Of a DNA stretch of 64,000 nucleotides, positions 1 to 8,159 are shown piece by piece (position 1 is the first letter of the stretch; every line of letters begins with the position of its first letter). The notes under the pieces are model-generated. The model saw only the letters and a list, made by a program, of their open reading frames with translations, did no database searches and was not told the DNA's origin. Position numbers and translations under genes: made by a program. The stretch covers positions 62,001 to 126,000 of the forward strand of contig CANMDW010000007.1 in assembly GCA_947496705.1 (NCBI GenBank), in the 5' to 3' direction. The stretch is from an uncultured Aquimarina sp. Lineage in GTDB: Bacteria; Bacteroidota; Bacteroidia; Flavobacteriales; Flavobacteriaceae.

Positions 1-878
1 GCTTTAGCGATATATTTAGTAGTATCCCCTCCATCTTCTTTAATCGCCTCGAGCATTTCTATTACCGCCTGGTTTGCACCACCATGAAGCGGGCCCCACA
101 ATGCAGAAATCCCCGCAGATAGCGAAGCAAACAATCCGGCATGCGAAGAACCAACAATTCTTACGGTAGAGGTAGAACAGTTTTGCTCATGGTCTGCATG
201 AAGGATTAACAACTTATCTAATGCATCATTAACAATTTTATTGGCCTCATACGTTTGGTTTGGTCTGGCAAACATCATTTTATGCAAATTCTCTACATAG
301 CCCAAAGAATTATCTCCATAATCCAACGGAAGGCTTTTTTTCTTTCTCATTGTCCAGGCCGCAAGTACCGGAAACTTTGCTAATATTTTTACAATGGCCC
401 CGTACATTTCTTCTTCAGAATCTACATCTACCGATGCTGGATTAAAAGCGATTAAAGCACTCGTTAAAGAAGACAACACTCCCATAGGGTGAGCACTCTT
501 GGGAAATCCATCCAGGATTTTCTTCATATCTTCATCTACCTGAGATTCTTCTTTGATGTCTTTATCAAATTTTTCTAACTGTGTAGCTGTAGGTAATTCT
601 CCAAAAATCAACAGATAAGCAACTTCCAAAAAATCTGCTTTCTCAGCTAGTTCTTCGATAGAATACCCGCGATATCTTAGGATTCCTTTTTCCCCATCAA
701 GAAAGGTGATTGCACTCTCACAGCTTCCGGTATTTTTATATCCCGGATCTAAAGTTGTAACCCCTCCTGTGACCCCTCTCAGTGTTTTAATATCAATCCC
801 TAATTCATTCTCTGTTCCTTCTATTATTGGAAACTCATATTTGTTACCGTCGATTTCTAACGTAGCTGTTTTTGACAT
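1..878 (-). CDS. gltA: citrate synthase (3' end outside window)
   Basis: Catalyses condensation of acetyl-CoA and oxaloacetate to citrate, the entry step of the TCA cycle, in the cytoplasm. The first 292 codons are present; the gene leaves the window at base 1. The N-terminus starts MSKTATLEIDGNKYEF, followed by the type II citrate synthase features LRGVTG, RYRGYSIEELAE, HPMGVLSSLTSAL and the histidine motifs LHADHEQNCSTSTVR and GPLHGGANQAV. The ATG at 878 is the first in frame and gives the usual N-terminus. It reads away from eno, with a 794-base gap between them, so it probably has its own promoter. A weak TAATTTAG box lies about 45 bases upstream. The catalytic Asp lies beyond the window edge. 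Confidence 0.96.
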   Translation of the reverse strand, partial: MSKTATLEIDGNKYEFPIIEGTENELGIDIKTLRGVTGGVTTLDPGYKNTGSCESAITFLDGEKGILRYRGYSIEELAEKADFLEVAYLLIFGELPTATQLEKFDKDIKEESQVDEDMKKILDGFPKSAHPMGVLSSLTSALIAFNPASVDVDSEEEMYGAIVKILAKFPVLAAWTMRKKKSLPLDYGDNSLGYVENLHKMMFARPNQTYEANKIVNDALDKLLILHADHEQNCSTSTVRIVGSSHAGLFASLSAGISALWGPLHGGANQAVIEMLEAIKEDGGDTTKYIAK

Positions 879-1160
879 GTGATTATTTAGAATTTTGCTT
901 TTGCATTAAGGCTTGCTAAATTACGAAATATAGTGTTAATATGTTATTAATCGGCAAATCAATTTTGACCTTACAAATCGTTTTTAGAAATATTTAGTAA
1001 AAACAAAACCTTTATACTGTTCAATCTTCACAAACTCAAGAATTATCATGCTTTCCTTCACTAATTTCTATAGTAAACACCTCCTCTTTTGTGATGTGTT
1101 TAAACAGGTGAAATTTGCACTTGAGTACATGTGTATTTCCTCTTCAGCAAAAGTGAATGT

Positions 1161-1192
1161 ACACTTGAGTATATGATCATATACTCAAGTGT
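1161..1192. promoter_or_regulatory. 32-bp perfect palindrome, possible operator or cruciform
   Basis: Each half reads ACACTTGAGTATATGA toward the centre, with no loop and no mismatch over 32 bp. The core ACTTGAGTA recurs directly at 1120-1128, and its inverse ACTCAAGTA occurs near 1237-1245, so four copies of the half-site lie within about 125 bp. The site is about 280 bp upstream of gltA. A dimeric regulator site is an inference; a structural role is equally possible. Confidence 0.5.
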
Positions 1193-1432
1193 AAAATTCG
1201 AAAGCTTATTATCGGTACTGAATGTCGTCTGCAATTACTCAAGTAATTTTTTAAATTATAGAAAATTCTGTTATTCAGAGATGGGCCATGCTATAAGCGC
1301 GGGTCGGAAAGGGTAAAAACCAGAGGTACGAATCTCAAAAGTATTACCATGCATCACTAGCATCCGAAAGTTTTCTAAAACATTGATGAAATCTCTATAA
1401 CCCATTAATGTATCAGTAATGTTCAGGTAGAT

Positions 1433-1498
1433 CTTTGGAAAATATCTTTTTATCACGAAATCAGACCTGACAGGTTTTGAAAACCTGTTAGGTCTTGA
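1433..1498. repeat. 66-base dispersed repeat, copy 1 (palindromic tail)
   Basis: It matches 51834-51899 at 64 of 66 positions. The first 30 bases are unique sequence and the rest is a palindrome of the form GACCTGACAGGTTTT / AAAACCTGTTAGGTC. One mismatch is in the loop and one in the right arm. A partial relative (GAGACCTGTCAGGTTTT) occurs near 50418. It has no coding sense and is probably a small intergenic repeat family of this genome. Confidence 0.75.
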
Positions 1499-1595
1499 CC
1501 TATCCTATGGTAGATAAACCGGCAGGCAGGGATTTAGAATGGGATAAGTACGTGAAAATCATTCATAAAAAGTATTTTTTCTTGTATCAACGCAA

Positions 1596-1609
1596 GAACT
1601 CATCTTGAG
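1596..1609. repeat. orphan arm of the GAACTCAT inverted-repeat element
   Basis: GAACTCATCTTGAG is identical to the 14-bp left arm of the element at 4343-4503. No matching right arm is found nearby, so this is a fragment or a chance remnant. Confidence 0.5.
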
Positions 1610-1618
1610 TTTTTATAA

Positions 1619-1646
1619 ACAAAAAAAGCCCACTATACAGTGAGCT
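1619..1646 (-). terminator. intrinsic terminator of eno
   Basis: Read on the minus strand, AGCTCACT-GTAT-AGTGGGCT forms an 8-bp stem with one G-U pair, followed by seven T residues. It lies about 27 bases after the eno stop codon. Confidence 0.85.
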
Positions 1647-1672
1647 TGTTCTTATAAAGAGACTACACGTTC

Positions 1673-2962
1673 TTATTTTATTTTAAAAGCCTTTTCTTTT
1701 GGATAATAGGCAACACTTCCTAATTCTTCTTCTATACGCAATAACTGGTTGTATTTTGCCATTCTATCACTTCGCGAAGCCGAACCCGTTTTGATCTGGC
1801 CAGTATTTAAAGCTACTGCAAGATCAGCAATCGTATTATCTTCGGTTTCACCAGAACGGTGTGACATTACTGAGGTATACCCGGCATTATGTGCCATATT
1901 TACTGCTGCAATAGTTTCGGTAAGGGTTCCTATCTGATTTACCTTAATCAGGATAGAGTTTGCGATACCATTTTCTATTCCTCTTGATAATCTTTCTACA
2001 TTGGTTACGTATAGATCATCTCCTACCAATTGCACTTTGTTTCCGATTTTATCGGTAAGATATTTCCATCCGTCCCAATCATTTTCATCCATTCCGTCTT
2101 CGATAGAGATAATAGGGTATTTTGAAGCTAATTCTGCAAGATAATCGGCTTGTTCTTCACTGGTGCGCACCACTCCTTTATCACCTTCAAACTTGGTGTA
2201 ATCGTATTTACCGTCTACATAAAATTCGGCAGCAGCACAGTCTAAAGCAACCATTACTTCATCGCCAAACTTGTATCCTGCATTTTCAACAGCTTTTGCA
2301 ATTGCATCCAAAGCATCTTCGGTTCCGTCCAACGTTGGTGCAAAACCTCCTTCATCACCCACAGCGGTACTTAAACCACGGTCATGCAGCACTTTTTTAA
2401 GGTGATGAAAAATCTCTGTTCCCATTTGCATTGCATGTGTAAAATTCTCTGCTTTTACCGGCATTACCATAAACTCCTGAAATGCGATGGGTGCATCACT
2501 GTGTGAACCTCCATTGATGATGTTCATCATAGGAACAGGTAGTGTATTGGCACTCACTCCTCCTACATATCGATATAGCGGCATCCCCAATTCGTTTGCG
2601 GCAGCCTTTGCGGCAGCCAATGACACTCCTAAAATTGCATTAGCACCCAATTTGGATTTATTGGGAGTGCCGTCTAAACCGATCATTGTTTGGTCTAGCA
2701 AATTCTGATCAAAAACAGAATACCCCAGCAGCTCTTCAGCAATTATTGTATTTACATTTTCCACAGCCTTAAGCACTCCTTTACCCATATAGTTTTTTCC
2801 TCCATCCCGTAATTCTACGGCTTCATGTTCTCCGGTTGAAGCCCCCGAAGGCACAGCTGCTCTTCCTAAAACACCATTTTCTGTAATCACGTCTACTTCT
2901 ACAGTTGGGTTACCTCGTGAATCTAATATTTGTCTGGCGTGAATATTAATAATTACACTCAT
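1673..2962 (-). CDS. eno: enolase (phosphopyruvate hydratase)
   Basis: Interconverts 2-phosphoglycerate and phosphoenolpyruvate in glycolysis; cytoplasmic, Mg2+-dependent. The 429 residues match the usual bacterial length. Visible motifs are the N-terminal ARQILDSRGNPTVEVDV, the mobile loop PSGASTGEHEA, the substrate loop around GGSHSDAPIAFQEFM, the metal ligands in VALDCAAAEFY, SIEDGMDENDWDG and QLVGDDLYVTN, and the signature ILIKVNQIGTLTET with the catalytic Lys, then SHRSGETED. It starts at the only sensible ATG (2962). It lies between carA and gltA on the same strand with 181 and 794 bases around it, and a clear terminator follows. Confidence 0.99.
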   Translation of the reverse strand: MSVIINIHARQILDSRGNPTVEVDVITENGVLGRAAVPSGASTGEHEAVELRDGGKNYMGKGVLKAVENVNTIIAEELLGYSVFDQNLLDQTMIGLDGTPNKSKLGANAILGVSLAAAKAAANELGMPLYRYVGGVSANTLPVPMMNIINGGSHSDAPIAFQEFMVMPVKAENFTHAMQMGTEIFHHLKKVLHDRGLSTAVGDEGGFAPTLDGTEDALDAIAKAVENAGYKFGDEVMVALDCAAAEFYVDGKYDYTKFEGDKGVVRTSEEQADYLAELASKYPIISIEDGMDENDWDGWKYLTDKIGNKVQLVGDDLYVTNVERLSRGIENGIANSILIKVNQIGTLTETIAAVNMAHNAGYTSVMSHRSGETEDNTIADLAVALNTGQIKTGSASRSDRMAKYNQLLRIEEELGSVAYYPKEKAFKIK

Positions 2963-3143
2963 GTTTTTTTATTTTGTTGGATAATTTTTTTAATCTTCGC
3001 AAGATACGAAACCGGCAAATTCTAACACCTCTGAAAAAGCCTTAATTTATTGAGGAAATCACAATAGTATTCCCAAGTTATTAACTATAACGTTATAGCG
3101 TAGCACATCATAAAAATATGCCCTTAAAACAAAAGACACAGCT

Positions 3144-4259
3144 TTAGACAGTGATTTTTGCATTCTTGATATTGTCGATAAATTGATCAAACAGGTATAC
3201 CGAATCATTTGGTCCCGGACTTGCCTCTGGGTGATATTGTACCGAGAAACAATTTTTATTCTTCATTTTGATTCCTGCTACTGTATTGTCATTAAGGTGC
3301 ACATGGGTAATCTCTATATCCGGATGATTTTCTGTCTCCTCGCGATGTATTGCAAAACCATGGTTTTGAGAAGTAATTTCTCCTTTACCGGTGATTAGGT
3401 TCTTTACCGGGTGATTGATCCCCCGGTGCCCATGGTGCATTTTATACGTACTGATTCCATTGGCCAATGCAATTACCTGATGACCGAGACAGATACCAAA
3501 TAACGGTAAATCTCTATCCAGAATCTCTTTTGCGGCAGCAATTGCATCTGTTAATGGTTCCGGGTCTCCGGGTCCATTAGACAAAAAGTATCCATCGGGT
3601 TCCCAGGCACTCATTTCTGCAAACGTAGCGTTGTATGGAAATACTTTGATATATGCATCTCGTTTGGCCAGGTTTCGGAGTATATTTTTCTTTATTCCAA
3701 TATCTAAAGCCGATATCTTATAAGTTGCCTCTGGATCTCCAACAAAATAGGGTGCTGTTGTAGAAACTTTAGAGGCTAGTTCTAATCCTTTCATATCGGG
3801 AACTGCGGCCAGTTGCTCTTTTAGTTTGCCTACATTATCAACCTCTGTTGAGATTACAGCGTTCATGGCTCCATGATCCCGAATATAACTTACCAACGCC
3901 CGTGTATCAACATCAGAAATTGCAAGAAGGTGATGTTTTTCTAAAAACTCTTGCAAAGAGCTATCGGCGCGATCCCGGGAGTATTCATAGCTAAAGTTTT
4001 TAACGATCAGACCTGCTATCTTTATAGAATCGGATTCCATCTCTTCTTCATTAGTTCCATAATTACCAATATGCGCATTGGTAGTTACCATCAACTGGCC
4101 ATAATAGGAGGGGTCGGTAAAAATCTCCTGATACCCTGTCATTCCGGTATTAAAACATACTTCACCAAAGGCCGTACCTTCTCTTCCCACCGCTTTACCG
4201 TGAAAAATAGTACCATCTGCTAATAGCAGTATTGCTTTTTTTCGAGATTGATATTTCAT
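3144..4259 (-). CDS. carA: carbamoyl-phosphate synthase small subunit
   Basis: The glutaminase subunit of carbamoyl-phosphate synthase; supplies ammonia to CarB for pyrimidine and arginine synthesis. It has 371 residues. The N-terminal CPSase_sm_chain domain includes GTAFGEVCFNTGMTGYQEI and DPSYYGQ. The C-terminal class I glutamine amidotransferase domain has SNGPGDP, the nucleophile in PLFGICLGHQV and the His-Glu pair in VQYHPEASPGP. It lies downstream of the ribosomal unit but after that unit's terminator, so it probably needs a promoter of its own; none is obvious. carB is not in the window. Confidence 0.98.
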   Translation of the reverse strand: MKYQSRKKAILLLADGTIFHGKAVGREGTAFGEVCFNTGMTGYQEIFTDPSYYGQLMVTTNAHIGNYGTNEEEMESDSIKIAGLIVKNFSYEYSRDRADSSLQEFLEKHHLLAISDVDTRALVSYIRDHGAMNAVISTEVDNVGKLKEQLAAVPDMKGLELASKVSTTAPYFVGDPEATYKISALDIGIKKNILRNLAKRDAYIKVFPYNATFAEMSAWEPDGYFLSNGPGDPEPLTDAIAAAKEILDRDLPLFGICLGHQVIALANGISTYKMHHGHRGINHPVKNLITGKGEITSQNHGFAIHREETENHPDIEITHVHLNDNTVAGIKMKNKNCFSVQYHPEASPGPNDSVYLFDQFIDNIKNAKITV

Positions 4260-4306
4260 CTATTTATATTTATTTCTTTTAAATGATTTTAGAATTATTC
4301 AAAAAA

Positions 4307-4335
4307 AAAGGATAAACGATGAACGTTTATCCTTT
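4307..4335 (-). terminator. intrinsic terminator ending the ribosomal superoperon
   Basis: On the minus strand a 12-bp stem (AAAGGATAAACG pairing with CGTTTATCCTTT, 5-base loop) is followed by a run of nine T. It lies about 190 bases after the rplQ stop. The inverted-repeat element at 4343-4503 lies between the two, so the element occupies the 3' untranslated part of the transcript. Confidence 0.88.
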
Positions 4336-4342
4336 TAATATT

Positions 4343-4503
4343 GAACTCATCTTGAGCAATGGTTTTAGGCCGAAAAGTTTGGCTTTTGTACTATAATGAA
4401 GTAGTTTTTTTTCAGCATAGCCATAGTTACGTTGAAAAAAAAGAACAAAATTAGAGTGCAAAATGTAAATTTTGCAGGTAAAAGCATTACTCAAGATGAG
4501 TTC
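4343..4503. mobile_element. MITE-like inverted-repeat element, GAACTCAT family, copy A
   Basis: 161 bp bounded by perfect 14-bp arms GAACTCATCTTGAG / CTCAAGATGAGTTC, with ATT on both outer sides. The interior carries AGCATAGCCATAGTTACGTT and a following GAACAAAATTAGAGTGCA, which are close to the interior of the copy at 63053-63237. It has no coding capacity. It lies between rplQ and its terminator. A transposed non-autonomous element is inferred; no transposase is in the window. Confidence 0.75.
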
Positions 4504-4527
4504 ATTATGTGGTTTCACACTTTTCAT

Positions 4528-5007
4528 TTATTCTTCTTCAGAATTTGTAGTTTCTGTTGCCGGAGTTACCGGAGCAGTTTCGGTTTTCTTACCACCTCTA
4601 CCTCTTCTTCTAGATTTCTTCTTAGCAGGTTTACCGGCATTATAAAGCTCATTGTAATCTACCAGTTCGATCATTGCCATATCTGCATTATCTCCAAGAC
4701 GATTTCCAAGTTTAATAATTCTTGTATATCCTCCTGGTCTGTCTCCCACTTTTGGTGCAACATCCCTAAACAATTCGGCAACTGCATATTTGCTGCGTAG
4801 TCTGCTAAATACGATACGACGATTATGTGTAGTATCTTCTTTAGATTTGGTTACCAATGGCTCTACAAATTGCTTAAGCGCTTTAGCTTTTGCAACGGTA
4901 GTATTGATCCTTTTATGCTCGATTAGGGAACAAGCCATATTCGCAAGCATAGCTTTACGATGTGCTGTCTTTCTTCCTAAGTGATTTACTTTCTTTCCGT
5001 GTCTCAT
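4528..5007 (-). CDS. rplQ: 50S ribosomal protein L17
   Basis: L17 sits near the exit tunnel of the large subunit. It starts MRHGKKVNHLGRKTAHRKAM, the family signature, and continues through VEPLVTKSKED and GYTRIIKLGNRLGDNADMA. At 159 residues it is longer than the roughly 120 of E. coli. The excess is a basic KKKSRRRGRGGKK segment followed by an acidic, Thr-rich tail ending NSEEE, which is common in Bacteroidota. It is the last gene of the ribosomal unit, 63 bases after rpoA. Confidence 0.98.
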   Translation of the reverse strand: MRHGKKVNHLGRKTAHRKAMLANMACSLIEHKRINTTVAKAKALKQFVEPLVTKSKEDTTHNRRIVFSRLRSKYAVAELFRDVAPKVGDRPGGYTRIIKLGNRLGDNADMAMIELVDYNELYNAGKPAKKKSRRRGRGGKKTETAPVTPATETTNSEEE

Positions 5008-5070
5008 GACATTTAATTTTAATCATCATCTTGCTCAATCTGCCTCGTGCAGAGAGCAAACTATGATGGA

Positions 5071-6063
5071 TTAGTCTTTATCTAATTTATATTTTGAAAG
5101 ATCCATACCGAAGTTAAGTCCTTTAACATTCACTAATTCTTCAAGTTCTGTCAAAGACTTCTTCCCAAAATTACGGAACTTCATTAAGTCATTCTTATTG
5201 TATGATACTAAGTCTCCTAAAGTATCTACTTCTGCAGCTTTCAAACAGTTTAATGCACGTACAGAAAGGTCCATATCGATCAGTTTTGTTTTTAACAACT
5301 GTCTCATATGCAATGATTCTTCATCATATGTTTCTGTTTGTGCAATCTCATCGGCTTCTAGTGTGATACGCTCATCAGAGAATAACATAAAGTGATGGAT
5401 TAGTATTTTTGCTGCTTCAGTAAGCGCATCTTTAGGATGAATAGATCCATCGGTAACGATTTCAAAAACTAATTTTTCGTAATCGGTTTTTTGCTCTACA
5501 CGATAGTTCTCAATGCTATACTTAACATTCTTGATCGGAGTGTATATAGAATCTGTGAAAATGGTACCTATAGGGGCGTTAGCCTTCTTATTTTCTTCAG
5601 CAGGAACGTAACCTCTACCTTTTTCGATAGTAATTTCAAGGTTAAGTGCTACTTTTTTATCCATATTACAGATTACCAGATCAGGATTTAAGACCTGAAA
5701 TCCAGAAATAAATTTCTGAAAATCTCCGGCAGTTAATTGCTCCTGGCCCGAGATAGAGATCGTAACAGACTCATTATCGATATCTTCTATCTGACGCTTA
5801 AAACGTACCTGCTTTAGATTCAGTATAATTTCTGTAACATCTTCTACTACTCCAGAAATTGTAGAAAACTCATGATCTACACCTTCTATTCTAAGAGAAG
5901 TTATAGCAAAACCCTCTAAAGAAGATAGCAAAACTCTTCGTAAAGCGTTACCAACTGTTAATCCATACCCCGGTTCTAATGGTCTAAATTCAAATTTACC
6001 ATCGAACTCGGTGGAGTCGATCATGATAACTTTATCGGGCTTCTGAAAATTTAATATTGCCAT
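5071..6063 (-). CDS. rpoA: DNA-directed RNA polymerase subunit alpha
   Basis: Forms the homodimeric scaffold of RNA polymerase. It has 330 residues, the normal length. The N-terminal domain shows FRPLEPGYGLTVGNALRRVLL and the assembly region FEIVTDGSIHPKDAL. The C-terminal DNA-binding domain has LSVRALNCLKAAEV and the helix-hairpin-helix FGKKSLTELEEL. It lies 23 bases after rpsD and 63 bases before rplQ, the standard alpha-operon order. Confidence 0.99.
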   Translation of the reverse strand: MAILNFQKPDKVIMIDSTEFDGKFEFRPLEPGYGLTVGNALRRVLLSSLEGFAITSLRIEGVDHEFSTISGVVEDVTEIILNLKQVRFKRQIEDIDNESVTISISGQEQLTAGDFQKFISGFQVLNPDLVICNMDKKVALNLEITIEKGRGYVPAEENKKANAPIGTIFTDSIYTPIKNVKYSIENYRVEQKTDYEKLVFEIVTDGSIHPKDALTEAAKILIHHFMLFSDERITLEADEIAQTETYDEESLHMRQLLKTKLIDMDLSVRALNCLKAAEVDTLGDLVSYNKNDLMKFRNFGKKSLTELEELVNVKGLNFGMDLSKYKLDKD

Positions 6064-6086
6064 GTTATTGTTTCTTCTTAGAGTTA

Positions 6087-6692
6087 TTACTTAGAGTATA
6101 ATTCGACGATGAATTGTTCGTTAATATTTTCCGGTATTTGAATTCTTGCCGGAACCGATACAAAAGTACCTTCTTTAGTATCGTTATTGAAGGTAATCCA
6201 CTCATACACTTTGCTATTATTAGCAAGGGAGTTTTGAATTACTTCTAATGATTTTGATTTTTCTCTCACACCCACAACATCACCTGCTTTTAATTGATAA
6301 GAAGGTATGTTCACTTGTTGTCCGTTAACGGTTATGTGCCTGTGGGAGACTAATTGTCTAGCTCCACGGCGAGAGTTTGCCAATCCCATTCTGAATACCA
6401 CATTATCCAATCGGGATTCGCAAAGTTGAAGTAGTACCTCACCGGTAATCCCTTGTGAACGTGTTGCTTTTTCAAACATATTACGGAATTGACGTTCCAG
6501 GATTCCATACGTATATTTAGCTTTTTGCTTTTCCATTAACTGAATTGCGTACTCACTTTTCTTACCTCTACGTCTGTTGTTTCCGTGTTGTCCCGGAGGG
6601 TAATTTCTTTTTTCGAAGGATTTATCTTCCCCGAAGATCGCCTCACCAAATTTACGGGCGATTTTAGTTTTTGGACCAGTATATCTTGCCAT
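6087..6692 (-). CDS. rpsD: 30S ribosomal protein S4
   Basis: A primary 16S rRNA-binding protein and, in enterobacteria, the translational repressor of the alpha operon. It has 201 residues. It starts MARYTGPKTKIARKFGE and carries the S4 RNA-binding domain (LDNVVFRMGLANSRRGARQL, then HITVNG). It belongs to the zinc-free class, as no CxxC cluster is present. The 122-base gap upstream contains a hairpin (about 6787-6811); whether it is regulatory is unknown. Confidence 0.98.
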   Translation of the reverse strand: MARYTGPKTKIARKFGEAIFGEDKSFEKRNYPPGQHGNNRRRGKKSEYAIQLMEKQKAKYTYGILERQFRNMFEKATRSQGITGEVLLQLCESRLDNVVFRMGLANSRRGARQLVSHRHITVNGQQVNIPSYQLKAGDVVGVREKSKSLEVIQNSLANNSKVYEWITFNNDTKEGTFVSVPARIQIPENINEQFIVELYSK

Positions 6693-6814
6693 TAGTATGT
6701 ATTTAGTTATTGAGGTGGTAGTGAATTAAGGTCTCTTTCCTTCGACTACCAGTTTTCCTCATTTTAGATTTACTTATTTATTAAAAAGATCCTGAAACTG
6801 GTTCAGGACTTTTA

Positions 6815-7198
6815 TTATACTCTTCTTCTTTTAGGAGGACGACATCCATTATGAGGCATTGGTGTTACATCAATAATTTCTGTAACTTCGATACCTGCAT
6901 TATGTATAGAACGAATTGCTGATTCTCTACCATTTCCAGGTCCTTTTACATATACCTTTACCTTTTTCAAACCGGCTTCGATAGCAACCGAAGTGGCATC
7001 TTCTGCAGCCAATTGAGCAGCATAAGGCGTATTCTTTTTGGATCCTCTGAATCCCATTTTACCAGCAGAAGACCAGGAAATAACGTCTCCCTTTTTATTG
7101 GTTAACGAAATAATAATGTTGTTAAAAGAAGCAGTTACATGAGCTTCTCCTACAGATTCAACAATTACTTTACGTTTTTTTGAAGTTGACTTTGCCAT
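6815..7198 (-). CDS. rpsK: 30S ribosomal protein S11
   Basis: Part of the platform of the small subunit, contacting mRNA in the E site. It has 127 residues with the typical ASFNNIIISLTN, GMGFRGSKKNTPYAAQ-like region, VKGPGNGRESAIRSI and the C-terminal DVTPMPHNGCRPPKRRRV. It lies 9 bases after rpsM. A stem of CCTGAA / TTCAGG lies just beyond its stop codon. Confidence 0.98.
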   Translation of the reverse strand: MAKSTSKKRKVIVESVGEAHVTASFNNIIISLTNKKGDVISWSSAGKMGFRGSKKNTPYAAQLAAEDATSVAIEAGLKKVKVYVKGPGNGRESAIRSIHNAGIEVTEIIDVTPMPHNGCRPPKRRRV

Positions 7199-7207
7199 AT
7201 CTAGGTA

Positions 7208-7582
7208 TTATTTAGTTGCTTTTTTCTTGTTTGCAACTGTTTTTCTTCTTCCTTTACGTGTTCTGGAGTTATTCTTGGTACGTTGTCCTCTAAGCGGTAA
7301 ACCAGCTCTGTGACGAATACCTCTATAACATCCAATATCCATAAGACGCTTGATATTCAACTGTACTTCAGAACGTAATTCTCCTTCTATGGTGTAGGCT
7401 CCTACAGCTTCGCGGATTCGACCAATCTGATCATCATCCCAATCGGAAACTTTTATACTCTCATCTACTTTGGCAGTAGCTAAAATTTCCTTAGCTCTAC
7501 TTCTACCGATTCCGAAGATATAGGTTAATGCTATAACTCCTCGCTTTTGTTTAGGTATATCTACCCCTGCAATTCTTGCCAT
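7208..7582 (-). CDS. rpsM: 30S ribosomal protein S13
   Basis: Head protein of the small subunit, bridging to L5 and contacting tRNA. It has 124 residues, starting MARIAGVDIPKQKRG, with the helix-two-turn-helix region YIFGIGRSRAKEIL and the signature CYRGIRHRAGLPLRGQRTK followed by a basic tail. It lies 2 bases after the rpmJ stop codon. Confidence 0.98.
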   Translation of the reverse strand: MARIAGVDIPKQKRGVIALTYIFGIGRSRAKEILATAKVDESIKVSDWDDDQIGRIREAVGAYTIEGELRSEVQLNIKRLMDIGCYRGIRHRAGLPLRGQRTKNNSRTRKGRRKTVANKKKATK

Positions 7583-7584
7583 AA

Positions 7585-7701
7585 TTACCCTTGTCTTTGT
7601 TTAAATCTAGGATTCTTTTTATTAATTACGTAAAGCCGGCCTTTTCTACGCACAATCTTGCACTCGGCACTTCTCTTTTTTACTGATGCTCTAACTTTCA
7701 T
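7585..7701 (-). CDS. rpmJ: 50S ribosomal protein L36
   Basis: A 38-residue protein, read directly from the sequence: it starts MKVRASVKKRSAECKIVRR and ends KNPRFKQRQG. This is the normal length for L36. Only one of the usual zinc ligands (AECKIVRR) is visible and a His in the last third is absent, so it looks like the zinc-free type; that point is an inference. It precedes rpsM by 2 bases, the standard alpha-operon position. Confidence 0.96.
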   Translation of the reverse strand: MKVRASVKKRSAECKIVRRKGRLYVINKKNPRFKQRQG

Positions 7702-7943
7702 CTGTTCTGTACTTATTGTTTTTCAACTGTCAGATCTAATCCCTGTCTGCTACAGGCAGGTTTGACAATTTAAAATAATTTGTTTTTAATAAACCAACTC
7801 ATTATTTCAATTGTGTCGGTTTCATCTCTTTGTTTTTATTTCTAAAAATGTATACAATAAACATTTTAGAAGGGATCATTAACAAGATTTTTCAGCCTGC
7901 AAAAGTACATAAAAAATCTTAATTAACCAGTATTCTTAAATTA
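7702..7943. other. 242-base gap with a palindromic repeat between infA and rpmJ
   Basis: No gene is seen. A hairpin at 7729-7766 combines outer arms TGTCA / TGACA with inner arms CCTGTCTG / CAGGCAGG. Related CCTGTCT...AGACAGG palindromes occur at 21709-21729 and near 9540. The remainder is AT-rich. A secondary promoter for rpmJ onward is possible but none is evident. Confidence 0.6.
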
Positions 7944-8159
7944 TTAGTATCTATATGTTATACGAGCCTTTGATAAATCATAAGGACTCATTTCCAACTT
8001 CACCTTATCTCCTGGTAATAATTTTATATAATGCATGCGCATTTTACCAGAGATATGAGCTGTCACTACATGACCATTTTCAAGTTCTACACGAAACATT
8101 GCATTAGACAATGCTTCGATAATACTTCCATCTTGTTCTATTGCTGGTTGTTTTGCCAT
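7944..8159 (-). CDS. infA: translation initiation factor IF-1
   Basis: Binds the ribosomal A site during initiation. It has 71 residues, an S1-like OB fold, starting MAKQPAIEQDGSIIEAL, with NAMFRVELENGHVVTAHISGK and KMRMHYIKLLPGDKV. Its ATG abuts the secY stop codon with no spacer, which suggests translational coupling. A secY-infA-rpmJ order is typical of Bacteroidota and many Gram-positives. Confidence 0.98.
   Translation of the reverse strand: MAKQPAIEQDGSIIEALSNAMFRVELENGHVVTAHISGKMRMHYIKLLPGDKVKLEMSPYDLSKARITYRY

Larger units (their letters stand above)
879..1672. other. gene-free region between gltA and eno, rich in inverted repeats
   Basis: No credible gene is seen in these 794 bases on either strand. 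They hold a 32-bp perfect palindrome (1161-1192) with extra half-sites at about 1120 and 1237, a 66-base repeat shared with 51834-51899 (1433-1498), an orphan arm of the dispersed GAACTCAT element (1596-1609) and the eno terminator (1619-1646). A 61-codon open frame on the minus strand at 1271-1456 runs into the 66-base repeat and has no recognisable features. Confidence 0.7.

Noticed and set aside
1280..1345. tRNA-like sequence (GGTACGAATCTC resembling a T-loop)
   Set aside because: No acceptor stem or anticodon arm can be folded around it.
1271..1456. 61-codon open frame on the minus strand between gltA and eno
   Set aside because: It overlaps the dispersed 66-base repeat, has no promoter, and shows no recognisable protein features.
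4446..4453. Minus-strand TAATTTTG box inside element copy A as a carA promoter
   Set aside because: The strong terminator at 4307-4335 lies between it and carA, and no TTG is at the right distance.
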